A DNA stretch of 64,000 nucleotides from Fuscovulum blasticum DSM 2131 (GCF_003034965.1 NZ_PZKE01000006.1:62001-126000); one strand, 5' to 3'. Numbered from the stretch's first letter, positions 56,525-64,000 are shown. The notes: a model not told the origin generated them from the sequence alone. Made by a program: numbers and translations.

Positions 56525-56568
56525 CAAAATCCTTCGAAGGATTTTGCAAATTTCTTCGAAGAAATTTG
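56525..56568. terminator. Twin perfect TTCGAA palindromes
   Basis: Two abutting 22-base perfect palindromes lie between convergent stops (56515 and 56573). Half-sites are CAAAATCCTTC / GAAGGATTTTG (56525-56546) and CAAATTTCTTC / GAAGAAATTTG (56547-56568). Both are centred on TTCGAA and have AT-rich outer arms, giving T-runs in each direction. The second is closely related to 49763-49786. Confidence 0.75.
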
Positions 56569-56572
56569 GGCC

Positions 56573-57352
56573 TCAGGCGGCCAGATCGACCCAGACCGGG
56601 ACATGATCGGATGGCTTGTCACCCGCCCTCGTGTCCTTGTCGATGCCCGCCTCTTCCAGCAGGTCTGCGGCCTGCGGCGACAGCAGCAGGTGGTCGATGC
56701 GGATGCCGTTGCCGCGTTCCCAGGAATTCGCCTGATAGTCCCAGAAGGTATAGATCCCCGGCCGCGGGTCGAGGGTTCGGATCGCGTCGGTCAGGCCAAG
56801 GTTGACCAGCCGGCGAAAGGCGGCGCGGCTTTCGGGTCGGAACAGCGCATCTTCAACCCAGGCCTCGGGCTTTGCGGCATCTTGCGGCTGCGGGATCACG
56901 TTGTAATCGCCAAGGAAGATCACAGGTTCCTCGGTGGACAGCAGCGCCTTCACCCGCGCCTCCATCCGGGCCATCCAGCTCAGCTTGTAATCGAACTTGG
57001 GGCCCGGTGCGGGGTTGCCGTTCGGCAGGTACAGGCCGCAGACCCGCACCGCGCGGGCCCCGATCACCGTCGCCTCGATCCAGCGCGCCTGCTCGTCGCC
57101 CTCGTCGCCGGGCAGGCCACGGGTCACGTCTTCCAGCGGCAGTTTCGACAGGATCGCCACGCCGTTGAAGGATTTCTGCCCATGGGTTTCGACGCGATAG
57201 CCCATGTCCTCGAACAGCTCACGCGGGAAGGATTCGTCCTGGCTCTTGATTTCCTGCAGGCAGACCACATCGGGGCGGGCGGCTTCCAGCCAGCGGGGCA
57301 GGGCTTCGATCCGCGCCTTGATGCCGTTGATGTTGAAGCTGGCGATCTTCAT
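56573..57352 (-). CDS. xthA: Exodeoxyribonuclease III
   Basis: An AP endonuclease/3'-5' exonuclease of base-excision repair. The 259-residue protein has NINGIKARIEAL at the N-terminus, the metal Glu in LQEIKSQDE near residue 34, GDYNVIP with the active Asp/Asn near 148, and the final SDHVPVWVDL. Length is typical. The ATG at 57352 begins the family domain directly; the open frame further up is noncoding. It lies 35 bases downstream of the hypothetical protein at 57388, same strand. Confidence 0.95.
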   Translation of the reverse strand: MKIASFNINGIKARIEALPRWLEAARPDVVCLQEIKSQDESFPRELFEDMGYRVETHGQKSFNGVAILSKLPLEDVTRGLPGDEGDEQARWIEATVIGARAVRVCGLYLPNGNPAPGPKFDYKLSWMARMEARVKALLSTEEPVIFLGDYNVIPQPQDAAKPEAWVEDALFRPESRAAFRRLVNLGLTDAIRTLDPRPGIYTFWDYQANSWERGNGIRIDHLLLSPQAADLLEEAGIDKDTRAGDKPSDHVPVWVDLAA

Positions 57353-57387
57353 TGGCGGTTCCCCTTGTGGCGCATCGAGCGGCCAGA

Positions 57388-58119
57388 CTAGGGGCGGGCG
57401 GCGCGCGGCACAAGCCGGGGCGCCGTGGCCGCCGCCCGCCACAGCGCATCAAGCCGGTCGATTTCGGCGGGATCGAAGCGGCCGGCCTCTTCCCAATACC
57501 GCCCCGAGGCGACGTGATAACCAAGGTCCGCCTCGCGCGACAGCGCTTCGGCGGCACGGGTGGCATCGTAGGGCTGCGGCTGCGCCAGATGCGCCAGGGC
57601 GCGCGGGTGGCGCGGGAACACCAGCCGCGACGGGCCGGCCGACAGGTTCACCAGAGCCGTGCCGCGCTGCGCGGCCAGAACCAGCGCCCGCGCCGACTTG
57701 GCCTCAAGCGACCGCAGCGTGATGTCGGGGCGCAGCGGATCGGGGGCGCCGGTGCCGTAGAAATGGGTCGGGCCGGCGGTGGGATAGTGCATGTCGCAGC
57801 CGAAAACCGCGATCACGCGCGGGGCAAGGCTGTGCAGCGCCCAGTAAAGGGCGGTAAAGGCCATGGTGCCGCCGGCATAGACAAAGCCGCCAAGCGCATT
57901 CTGGGCGGGAACGAAATCGTCCTGCGTGATCAGGCGCTGGCCCGGCCCCGGCACGGGGCGGCGGTCGGCGGGAAAATCCCAGGGGTGGATGTGGTAGTCC
58001 CAGTCGGGGCGCAGCGCATGGGCGTTGTTGATCGCCACGATGCAATCGAACGGCGCGCGCGGCCAGTGTGCAGCTTCGGCGGCCATCGGGGCCGAGCCGA
58101 GGATGAGGACGGTCGTCAT
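57388..58119 (-). CDS. Hypothetical protein, Rossmann-like, possibly glycosyltransferase-linked
   Basis: A 243-residue protein. The N-terminus VLILGSAPMAAEAAHWP and the following IVAINNAHALRPDWDYHIHPWDFP resemble the start of DUF115/6-hydroxymethylpterin-diphosphokinase-like proteins, which bind nucleotides and act in surface glycosylation, but similarity is too weak to name it. A central VFGCDMHYPTAGPTHFYGTG segment has a metal-like Asp/His cluster. The ATG at 58119 is preferred over the frame's earlier start because it directly precedes the first beta-strand. It lies between the erpA-like gene and xthA on the same strand. Confidence 0.7.
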   Translation of the reverse strand: MTTVLILGSAPMAAEAAHWPRAPFDCIVAINNAHALRPDWDYHIHPWDFPADRRPVPGPGQRLITQDDFVPAQNALGGFVYAGGTMAFTALYWALHSLAPRVIAVFGCDMHYPTAGPTHFYGTGAPDPLRPDITLRSLEAKSARALVLAAQRGTALVNLSAGPSRLVFPRHPRALAHLAQPQPYDATRAAEALSREADLGYHVASGRYWEEAGRFDPAEIDRLDALWRAAATAPRLVPRAARP

Positions 58120-58217
58120 CTTGGCGCCTTGCCGTTGTGGTTGAGCACAGAGGATAGGGCGCATCCGGGATGCGTCACGCGAAAACTTTGTAACGTGGCG
58201 CCGAAGAGACGGCCCTG

Positions 58218-58550
58218 TCAGATCGAGAAGCTGGTGCCGCAGCCGCAGGAGCTGCTGGCGTTGGGATTCTCGATCACGAAACGGGCGCCGATCAGTTCAT
58301 CGGTGAAGTCGATCACGGCATTGGTCAGGAACGGCAGCGATACCGGATCGACCACCACCTTGAACCCGTCCTTTTCCAGCACAAGATCGTCACCAGCCGG
58401 GTCGTCCAGCCGGATGTCATACTGGAACCCTGAACAGCCGCCGCCCGAGACGCCGACGCGCAAGGGTTTCTGTTCGCCGGTCATTTCGGCAATTTCGGCC
58501 AGACGCGCAAAGGCGCGGTCGGTCACGCGGGGGGGAAGCGTCAGTTCCAT
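58218..58550 (-). CDS. erpA: A-type iron-sulfur carrier (ErpA/IscA-like)
   Basis: A 110-residue A-type carrier that delivers Fe-S clusters to target enzymes. The three cluster cysteines are present: GGGCSGFQY near residue 41 and CGCGTSFSI near the C-terminus (105 and 107). The ATG at 58550 begins MELTLPPRVTD as in family members; the long open frame beyond is antisense to dgt. It diverges from dgt at 58623, with 72 bases between. ErpA and IscA cannot be told apart for certain; no isc or suf genes are in the window. Confidence 0.93.
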   Translation of the reverse strand: MELTLPPRVTDRAFARLAEIAEMTGEQKPLRVGVSGGGCSGFQYDIRLDDPAGDDLVLEKDGFKVVVDPVSLPFLTNAVIDFTDELIGARFVIENPNASSSCGCGTSFSI

Positions 58551-58622
58551 GGGTGTTCCCGTATCCTTGGGCCTTGGCCTTACATATATGGGGTGTGATC
58601 GCTCCGAACAAGCCGAGGTCCG

Positions 58623-59819
58623 ATGCTTGCCCCCTTTGCCTGCCTGCCCGACGCCTCGCGCGGGCGACTTTACCCCGAGGGGATGAGTTCCTTCCGCTCG
58701 CCGTTCCAGCGCGACCGGGACCGGATCATCCATTCCTCGGCCTTCCGCCGGCTGAAACACAAGACGCAGGTCTTTGTCGAACATGAGGGCGATTACTACC
58801 GCACCCGGCTGACCCATTCGATCGAGGTGGCGCAGGTGGCGCGCACGATCAGCGGGGTGCTGGGGCTGAACACCGATCTGGCCGAGGCCATCGCGCTGGC
58901 GCATGACCTGGGCCACACGCCGTTTGGCCATACCGGCGAAGACGCGCTGGCGCGGTTGATGCAGCCCTATGGCGGGTTCGACCACAACGCGCAGGCGTTG
59001 CGCATCGTGACCCGGCTGGAACGCCACTATGCCGGCTTCGACGGGCTGAACCTGACCTGGGAAACGCTGGAAGGCATCGCCAAGCACAACGGTCCGGTGA
59101 TCGGCCCCAATGCCGATGCCAAGCACGCCCATGACCCCGACGCGCTTCCCTATGCGCTGGCCGAGGTGAACGCGGCCTGGGATCTGGAACTGGACACCCA
59201 TGCCAGCGCCGAGGCGCAGGTGGCGGCGATTGCCGATGACGTGGCCTATTCGCACCACGATCTGCATGACGGCCTGCGCTCGGGCCTGTTCACCGAGGAA
59301 GACCTGATGGAACTGCCCGTCGCCGGCCCCGCCTTTGCCGAGGTGGACCGGCTGTATCCGGGGCTGGAAAAGATGCGGCGGCGGCATGAGGCGCTGCGCC
59401 GGGTGTTCGGCCGCATGGTCGAGGATGTGATCGCCGTGGCGCAGAACCGGCTGGCCGGGGCACAGCCGAAATCGGTGGACGATATCCGCCACATGGGCAC
59501 CACGATCATCCGCTTCTCGAAGCCGCTCTATCAGGAACTGAAGGCGGTGCGGTCCTTCCTGTTCCACCGCATGTACCGCGCGCCTTCGGTGATGGAGGTG
59601 CGGGCGCAGGTGACGCGGGTGGTGGATGACCTGTTCCCGCTGTTCCTTCGCGATCCGGGCCTTTTGCCGGCCGAGTGGCGGCAGGACATTGACGCCGTAC
59701 GGGACGAAACCGAACTGGCGCGCATCGTGGCCGATTATGTGGCCGGGATGACCGACCGCTTCGCCATTCAGGAACATGCCCGGCTGATGGGCGTCGATCC
59801 GGTGGTGCGGGCGGGCTGA
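58623..59819 (+). CDS. dgt: Deoxyguanosinetriphosphate triphosphohydrolase-like protein
   Basis: An HD-domain dNTPase that hydrolyses dNTPs to nucleosides and triphosphate. The 398-residue protein has FRRLKHKTQVF near residue 41, HSIEVAQVAR near residue 65 (metal His), AHDLGHTPFGHTGEDAL near residue 100 (the HD pair) and SHHDLHDGLRSGL near 210. It matches the shorter Dgt-like group common in alphaproteobacteria. It diverges from erpA and is followed by a cluster of palindromes. Confidence 0.93.
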   Translation: MLAPFACLPDASRGRLYPEGMSSFRSPFQRDRDRIIHSSAFRRLKHKTQVFVEHEGDYYRTRLTHSIEVAQVARTISGVLGLNTDLAEAIALAHDLGHTPFGHTGEDALARLMQPYGGFDHNAQALRIVTRLERHYAGFDGLNLTWETLEGIAKHNGPVIGPNADAKHAHDPDALPYALAEVNAAWDLELDTHASAEAQVAAIADDVAYSHHDLHDGLRSGLFTEEDLMELPVAGPAFAEVDRLYPGLEKMRRRHEALRRVFGRMVEDVIAVAQNRLAGAQPKSVDDIRHMGTTIIRFSKPLYQELKAVRSFLFHRMYRAPSVMEVRAQVTRVVDDLFPLFLRDPGLLPAEWRQDIDAVRDETELARIVADYVAGMTDRFAIQEHARLMGVDPVVRAG

Positions 59820-59849
59820 CGGGGGCCGTCCTTACGGGCGCGGTCCCCA

Positions 59850-59892
59850 ATGTCTTGCAAGACATCGGACCGGAGTTTGTGAAAACTCCGGT
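59850..59892. terminator. Tandem palindromes between dgt and the DsbB-like gene
   Basis: Two hairpins fill the 80-base gap of a convergent pair: the perfect 16-base palindrome ATGTCTTGCAAGACAT (59850-59865) and a 10-bp stem ACCGGAGTTT / AAACTCCGGT with a GTGA loop (59869-59892). The arrangement is like 56525-56568 although the sequences differ. Confidence 0.65.
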
Positions 59893-59899
59893 CGCCCGC

Positions 59900-60370
59900 T
59901 CATGCCTTGCGGGTGGCGCCGAAGACCCAGATCGCGGCAAGACCCGCCGAAACAATCGCGTTCCAGCCCGCCATCGAGATGCCGGCCAGGCTCCACGGGA
60001 TCTGGTCGCAGCGCACCGGGGCGGGCAGCGCGGTGGCGGGGTTCAGCAGATCGGCGCCCGACAGGCCCGCGATGGAGCCTTGGGTGCAGCTTGAGATGAA
60101 CTCCCACCAGCCCTGTTCGACCCCGGCATGAAACAGCCCGATGCCGGCGGTTGCCAGCGCGGCGACAGCCCCCGCCCAGGCCAGCCAGCGCCAGCCGGTC
60201 AGCCAGATCAGCCCAAGGATCAGCACCGCCGCAGCATGTGGCCAGCGCTGCCAGAGGCACAACTGGCAGGGCGGCAGCCCGCCAAGGTACTGAAACGCGA
60301 AGGCCCCCGCCAGAAGGGCGGCCGAGCCAAGGCCCGCAACGGTGGTTGCCTGTCTCTGGGTCACACTCAT
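59900..60370 (-). CDS. Disulfide bond formation protein B family
   Basis: A 156-residue inner-membrane protein with four predicted helices (about 12-30, 45-60, 64-82 and 128-150). The two redox pairs of the DsbB family are present: C35-Q-L-C38 and the loop pair C95 and C121. DsbB reoxidises DsbA and passes electrons to quinone. The ATG at 60370 follows GAGGGACCGGC; an earlier ATG at 60388 is possible. No dsbA is adjacent. Confidence 0.88.
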   Translation of the reverse strand: MSVTQRQATTVAGLGSAALLAGAFAFQYLGGLPPCQLCLWQRWPHAAAVLILGLIWLTGWRWLAWAGAVAALATAGIGLFHAGVEQGWWEFISSCTQGSIAGLSGADLLNPATALPAPVRCDQIPWSLAGISMAGWNAIVSAGLAAIWVFGATRKA

Positions 60371-60527
60371 GCCGGTCCCTCTGTTCATTCGGTCGGCACC
60401 ATAAGCGCAGGTCATGGCGGGGGGAAGTCACGACGCGGTGCGCAGGACGGGCGTCAGGACGGGGCTTTCAGGCTGGCCCGCTTGCGGCTAGTCTGGCGGC
60501 AAGAAATGCCGTTCAGGAGAGAGTACG

Positions 60528-61379
60528 ATGGAATGGAAGGGCCGCCGCGGCAGTGACAACATCGAGGACCGCCGCCGCATGTCGGGCGGGCGCACCGCCA
60601 GCATCGGCGGGGCGGGGGCCATTGTCGTTGTACTGATCGCCATGTTCCTGGGGGTTGACCCCAGCGCCCTGCTGGGGCCGGGCGGCGGGCAGGGCAGCAG
60701 CGGCGGCGCCCCGGTCGAACTGACCGAGGCCGACAAGCAGGCCGGCGAATTCGTCTCGGTCACGCTGGCCGATACCGAAGAGATCTGGACCAAGGTCTTT
60801 TCGGAACAGTTGAACGCGAAATACACACCCGCCGTGCTGGTGCTGTTCAAAGATCACACCCCGTCGGCCTGCGGCGGCGCGTCCGAGGCGACGGGGCCGT
60901 TCTATTGCCCGGCCGACAAGAAGGTGTATCTCGACACCGCCTTCTTCACCACGCTGCAACAGAAACTGGGCGCGCATGGCGATTTCGCGGCTGCCTATGT
61001 GGTGGCACATGAGATCGGCCATCATGTGCAGGACGAACTGGGGATTCTGGGCAAGGCGAATGCCGCCCGCCAGCGTGCCAGCCAGGAAGAATCGAACCGG
61101 ATTTCGGTGATGGTCGAGTTGCAGGCCGACTGTCTGTCGGGCATCTGGGCGCGCGAGGCGGCGCAGACGCTGGGCACCATCGAACGCGGCGATCTGGAAG
61201 AGGCGGTGAATGCGGCCCGGCAGATTGGCGACGATACGCTGCAACGCAACGCCGGCCAGCGGCCGATGCCGCATACGTTCACCCATGGCACCTCGGCCCA
61301 GCGGTCCGAATGGTTCCTGCGCGGGCTGAAATCCGGCCAGATTGCCGATTGCGACACGTTCTCGGCGCGCGACCTTTAG
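60528..61379 (+). CDS. Neutral zinc metallopeptidase, YpfJ/KPN_02809 family
   Basis: A 283-residue protein. The N-terminus is charged (WKGRRGSDNIEDRRRMSGG), then one membrane helix (about residues 27-46), then an extracytoplasmic peptidase domain with HEIGHHVQDELG near residue 162 and the third ligand in LQADCLSGIWA near 197. Two conserved Cys (ACGGASEATGPFYCP) suggest a disulfide. AGGAGAGAGTACG precedes the ATG. Members are widespread and lack a known substrate. Confidence 0.9.
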   Translation: MEWKGRRGSDNIEDRRRMSGGRTASIGGAGAIVVVLIAMFLGVDPSALLGPGGGQGSSGGAPVELTEADKQAGEFVSVTLADTEEIWTKVFSEQLNAKYTPAVLVLFKDHTPSACGGASEATGPFYCPADKKVYLDTAFFTTLQQKLGAHGDFAAAYVVAHEIGHHVQDELGILGKANAARQRASQEESNRISVMVELQADCLSGIWAREAAQTLGTIERGDLEEAVNAARQIGDDTLQRNAGQRPMPHTFTHGTSAQRSEWFLRGLKSGQIADCDTFSARDL

Positions 61380-61392
61380 GCCGCATCTGTGA

Positions 61393-61427
61393 TTGACGCC
61401 CGCGGCCGGGGATATTAGACCCCGGCC
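61393..61427 (+). promoter_or_regulatory. Hairpin and promoter-like sequence before tRNA-Leu
   Basis: A perfect 8-bp inverted repeat GGCCGGGG / CCCCGGCC (61404-61411 and 61420-61427) surrounds the AT stretch ATATTAGA. It may end the metallopeptidase transcript. TTGACG (61393-61398) and TATTAG (61413-61418) overlap it and look like promoter boxes for the tRNA, though their 14-base spacing is short. Confidence 0.4.
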
Positions 61428-61434
61428 TCAGGTG

Positions 61435-61518
61435 GCCCGAGTGGCGGAATGGTAGACGCAGCGGATTCAAAATCCGTCGCCGCAAGGCATGTCGGTTCGA
61501 GTCCGACCTTGGGCACCA
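61435..61518 (+). tRNA. tRNA-Leu (anticodon CAA)
   Basis: The acceptor stem GCCCGAG pairs with CTTGGGC (61508-61514, one G-U), the D-arm follows, the anticodon loop is TTCAAAA with CAA at 61468-61470, and a long variable arm (around CGCCGCAAGGCATG) marks it as class II. The T-arm has the standard GTTCGAGTC loop. CCA (61516-61518) is encoded. It reads UUG codons. Confidence 0.95.
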
Positions 61519-61736
61519 GAATTTCCCGACTTCCCGAACCGATTGCGTCATGCGTGTCCCGCGTCCAGCGGTTTTCCGCATCCAGCTTGGGGGGCGCGGG
61601 CGGAAGTACCTTCCCGGCTGTCTTCCGGCGCGGTATATCTGCGGTGGGTCGCCCAGGCGGGGGCACGGGCTGGCCTGTTTCTTTGTGATCTACGACCCGG
61701 CGGAAGCACCGCTGAGGGTCTTGCATGGGTTGGTGA

Positions 61737-62399
61737 ATGGCCCCGAACGGTGAAACCGGCAAACTGGACGACCGGCCTGCAAACCGCAGCGCCGGCCAGG
61801 GCAAGGCCGTGTCGCCCTGCTTTACCCGCGGCACGCTGATCGCCACGCCACGCGGCGAGATTCCGGCCGAACATCTGCGGGCAGGGGACCGGGTGGTCAC
61901 CCGTGACAATGGCATCCAGGAAATCCGCTGGGCGGCGCGCAACGCGCTTGGCGCCGCGCAACTGCTGCTGAACGCGCATCTGCAGCCGGTGCTGATTGCC
62001 GCCGGCGCGCTTGGGAACGGCCTGCCCGAACGCGATCTGCTGGTTTCGCCCAACCATCGTGTGCTGGTGGCGGGCGACCGCAGCCTGCTGCATTTCGATG
62101 ATCCCGAAGTGCTGGTCGCGGCCAAGCACCTGGTCGGCACGCCGGGGGTGCAGGCGGTGACTTCGGTCGGGCTGACCTATGTCCACTTCCTGTTCGACCG
62201 ACATGAGGTGGTGCTGTCGAACGGGGCCTGGACCGAAAGCTTCCAGCCCACAGACTTCAGCCTCAAGGGCCTTGGAAACGCGCAGCGCAGCGAGATTCTG
62301 GAGCTGTTCCCGGCCTTGCACCCTGCGGCGAACGGGGGCGGCATCGGGCCTGCGCGGCGCGTCCTGACGCGGGATGAGGCGGCACAACTGAAAGCCTGA
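61737..62399 (+). CDS. Stand-alone Hint-domain protein
   Basis: A 220-residue protein that is almost wholly a Hedgehog/intein-type (Hint_2) domain. After 27 polar residues it begins with the catalytic Cys28 (PCFTRGTLIATPRGEIPAE), continues with GDRVVTRDNGIQEIRW, has SPNHRVLV with the conserved His near residue 102, and FDRHEVVLSNG near 160. Nothing is attached that it could cleave off apart from the short N-terminus. An in-frame stop lies directly before the ATG, which fixes the N-terminus. It lies between tRNA-Leu and the RTX-Hint gene and is followed by a terminator. In Rhodobacteraceae the domain often ends RTX proteins; the role of free copies is not known. Confidence 0.85.
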   Translation: MAPNGETGKLDDRPANRSAGQGKAVSPCFTRGTLIATPRGEIPAEHLRAGDRVVTRDNGIQEIRWAARNALGAAQLLLNAHLQPVLIAAGALGNGLPERDLLVSPNHRVLVAGDRSLLHFDDPEVLVAAKHLVGTPGVQAVTSVGLTYVHFLFDRHEVVLSNGAWTESFQPTDFSLKGLGNAQRSEILELFPALHPAANGGGIGPARRVLTRDEAAQLKA

Positions 62400-62428
62400 T
62401 ACGGCTTTTCAATTGCAATTCATTGTCC

Positions 62429-62450
62429 TGCCTTTATTCAGGCAATTTTT
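62429..62450 (+). terminator. Rho-independent terminator of the stand-alone Hint gene
   Basis: A 5-bp stem TGCCT / AGGCA with loop TTATTC is followed directly by ATTTTT. It lies 30 bases after the stop codon. The stem is short, but the T-run is one of the few in this high-GC window. Confidence 0.55.
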
Positions 62451-62611
62451 CGTCAAATACCGCCATTATCCAATTGTTTGGAAATGTGTCCAATCCTTCT
62501 GACAGGTGGTGTCCTTTTCTGATTGGCAATCGCTACCCCGAAATAACAGCTTACTGTTGACGGATTGGAAAAAATGATGCGCGATGATCGCTGGTTTCAG
62601 GTTGCCTGACC
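62451..62611 (+). promoter_or_regulatory. AT-rich upstream region of the RTX-Hint gene
   Basis: This stretch is clearly more AT-rich than the rest of the window. It contains CCAATTGTTTGG (62480-62491, 4-bp arms), several TTGAC/TTGG-type hexamers (for example TTGACG around 62557), and short A- and T-runs. A promoter is likely, but I cannot assign boxes. There is no good Shine-Dalgarno in front of the ATG at 62612; only CAGGT lies nearby. Confidence 0.35.
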
Positions 62612-64000
62612 ATGGCAAGAACATTTACCTGGATCTACCTTGGTTCCACGACCGCCCTTGATCCCACCGAAGGCAACGATACGGCGGAAAACGCCAGTAC
62701 CCTGAACGGGCGCGTCTTTGGCACCACAGCCGATCCGCTGTTCGGGCACATCTCTTCGACCACGCTTCAGGGCACGGCGTCCAGCTTTCTGACCAACAAC
62801 AGCGCCAGCGGCGGACCGTTCAGGCTCACAACTAATACGGGTGGATCGCCCACAAATTATACCTTTGATTGTGTTGTGGAATACAATGCAACCATCATTT
62901 ATACCGACGGCACCACCGCCACTGTCACAGCCGTTCTGGTGCAATCCACCACAGGAGAGCTGTTCCTGGCCCCCGAACTGCCCGGCAGCAGTGACACCGC
63001 GGCTTACGAAGCCAAGCCGATCCGGTCAGTAACCATAAATTCGGTCGCCACCTCAAATGCCAATCTTGGCGCCGATCGCGCGGTGACGGGATTTGACGAT
63101 GGCTATATCGACGGCACCAGCGGCAATGACCTGATTGATTCCGCCTATATCGAACCCATCGCCAATGGATCGGATAAAGTTGACAACAATGATGTGGGTC
63201 TTTCCGGGCAAAGCGGGAATGACGATTTCATTCGCGGCGGTGCCGGAAACGATACGGTTCTGGCGGGTCTGGGCAATGACATTGTTTATGGCGGCATAGG
63301 CAATGACAGCCTGTCGGGCGGGTCCGGCAATGACCGCCTGTTCGGAGAGGACGGGAACGATACCCTTGACGGCGGCACCGGCAATGACTCGCTGGATGGC
63401 GGCGCGAATGATGATCTGCTGTCAGGCGGCGCCGGCAATGACAGCCTGTCGGGCGGCACGGGAAACGACACGCTGGCAGGCGGTGACAACAACGATGTGC
63501 TGGACGGCGGCGACGGCGCCGACAGTCTGGACGGCGGCAATGGCAACGACACGCTGTTCGGCGGCGCGGGGGCCGACCAGTTGCGCGGCGGAGCCGGGGC
63601 CGACACGATCTATGGCGGTGCCGATCAGGACACGATCTATGGTGATATCGGCGATGTCGTGGATGGCGGATCAACCGGCATTGACCAGGATGTGCTGGAC
63701 CTGACCTTCTGGGGGCACAAGGGCACCAATATCTATTACGATCCGGCCAACCACGAAAACGGCACGGTCGAGTTTCTGGACAGCCTCGGGAATGTCATCG
63801 GCACGATGACCTTTACCGACATCGAGCGGGTGATTGCCTGCTTCACCCCCGGGGCAAGAATCACCACCGACCGCGGCGAGGTGCCGGTTGAGGTGTTGAA
63901 GCTTGGCGACCGCGTGCTGACCCGCGACAACGGGTATCAGGAAATCCGCTGGATCGGCCGCCGCGACCTGACCCTGGCGCAGGTTCTGGCGCGCCCCGTG
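62612..64000 (+). CDS. RTX calcium-binding protein with C-terminal Hint domain (partial, runs off the window)
   Basis: An open frame of 463 codons from the ATG at 62612 to the window edge with no stop. Residues 1-200 are a Thr/Ser/Asn-rich beta-type region without signal peptide. Residues 209-343 hold about fifteen tandem RTX nonapeptides of the form GGxGNDxLx, which bind calcium and are typical of proteins exported by type I secretion. After a spacer, a Hint_2 domain starts at Cys410 (ACFTPGARITTDRGEVPVE) with GDRVLTRDNGYQEIRW and continues past the end. The Hint domain may cleave or anchor the protein; this is unproven. Repeats and AT content suggest a gene that evolves fast or was acquired. 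Confidence 0.9.
   Translation, partial: MARTFTWIYLGSTTALDPTEGNDTAENASTLNGRVFGTTADPLFGHISSTTLQGTASSFLTNNSASGGPFRLTTNTGGSPTNYTFDCVVEYNATIIYTDGTTATVTAVLVQSTTGELFLAPELPGSSDTAAYEAKPIRSVTINSVATSNANLGADRAVTGFDDGYIDGTSGNDLIDSAYIEPIANGSDKVDNNDVGLSGQSGNDDFIRGGAGNDTVLAGLGNDIVYGGIGNDSLSGGSGNDRLFGEDGNDTLDGGTGNDSLDGGANDDLLSGGAGNDSLSGGTGNDTLAGGDNNDVLDGGDGADSLDGGNGNDTLFGGAGADQLRGGAGADTIYGGADQDTIYGDIGDVVDGGSTGIDQDVLDLTFWGHKGTNIYYDPANHENGTVEFLDSLGNVIGTMTFTDIERVIACFTPGARITTDRGEVPVEVLKLGDRVLTRDNGYQEIRWIGRRDLTLAQVLARPV
63236..63640 (+). repeat. Tandem RTX coding repeats
   Basis: About fifteen degenerate 27-base units, each coding one GGxGNDxLx nonapeptide. The glycine-glycine and Asn-Asp codons (GGCGGC, GGCAATGAC and variants) recur in phase. 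Units differ too much for recent slippage of the whole array, but some neighbours are nearly alike. Confidence 0.9.

Noticed and set aside
63236-63640. Regular 27-base repeats resembling a CRISPR array
   Set aside because: There are no unique spacers. The units are in-frame coding repeats for RTX nonapeptides.
63228-63674. Arg/Pro/Cys-rich minus-strand frame opposite the RTX repeats
   Set aside because: It is the complement of the nonapeptide codons; its repeats are those of the RTX array.

Overview
The window is high-GC bacterial chromosome, and everything in it points to an alphaproteobacterium of the Rhodobacteraceae (Rhodobacter/Paracoccus/Tabrizicola-like; I cannot fix the genus). Grounds: a 14-gene complex I operon interrupted by unidentified frames and followed by a birA-like gene, as known for the Paracoccus denitrificans NQO cluster; a DksA that lacks the zinc cysteines; a DUF2927 lipoprotein; an RSP_2648-type PIN protein; a Mur-type manganese operator; and several Hint-domain proteins. 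Most of the window is ordinary core genome. Accessory-looking DNA appears at the right edge. Layout: bases 1-187 show no gene. 188-5023 holds a membrane protein, a hydrolase fused to a membrane domain, moaA, a lipoprotein and an AlkD-like repair protein. 5040-9932 carries opgG/opgD and the glmU-glmS pair (UDP-GlcNAc synthesis). 10017-14551 carries gph, a TetA-like exporter overlapping a DegT-type aminotransferase, a small thermonuclease and two small secreted proteins. 14914-36170 is one long plus-strand block: nuoA-N with eight extra small genes between the subunits, then birA, coaX and rnj, closed by a strong bidirectional terminator at 36172-36202. Many junctions in it are ATGA or TAATG overlaps. 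The extra genes are a 33-residue membrane microprotein, a paralogue of the NuoE tail, a two-helix membrane protein, two lipoproteins, a secreted DUF5333-like protein, a cysteine-free carboxymuconolactone-decarboxylase-like protein and a 59-residue four-cysteine protein. 36220-47798 contains a DEAD-box helicase, prfC, mntH behind a Mur box, a degenerate Hint protein, an SDR with an altered active site, an orphan ABC ATPase and the Entner-Doudoroff pair edd-eda. 47996-61379 holds housekeeping and small-module genes: an rRNA methyltransferase overlapping a PIN protein; an M48 peptidase; a MoxR ATPase, DUF2927 lipoprotein, 54-residue membrane protein and VWA protein in series; dksA; a flavin monooxygenase; xthA; erpA; dgt; a DsbB-like protein; and a zinc metallopeptidase. 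A tRNA-Leu(CAA) at 61435-61518 is followed by a stand-alone Hint protein and then, after an AT-richer gap, by a large RTX calcium-binding protein with a C-terminal Hint domain that runs off the window. Convergent gene ends are repeatedly separated by near-perfect palindromes, several centred on TTCGAA, that act as compact terminators. The features most worth follow-up are the small proteins built into the complex I operon, the duplicated helix-hairpin-helix domain in and beside NuoE, and the three Hint proteins in different states of decay.
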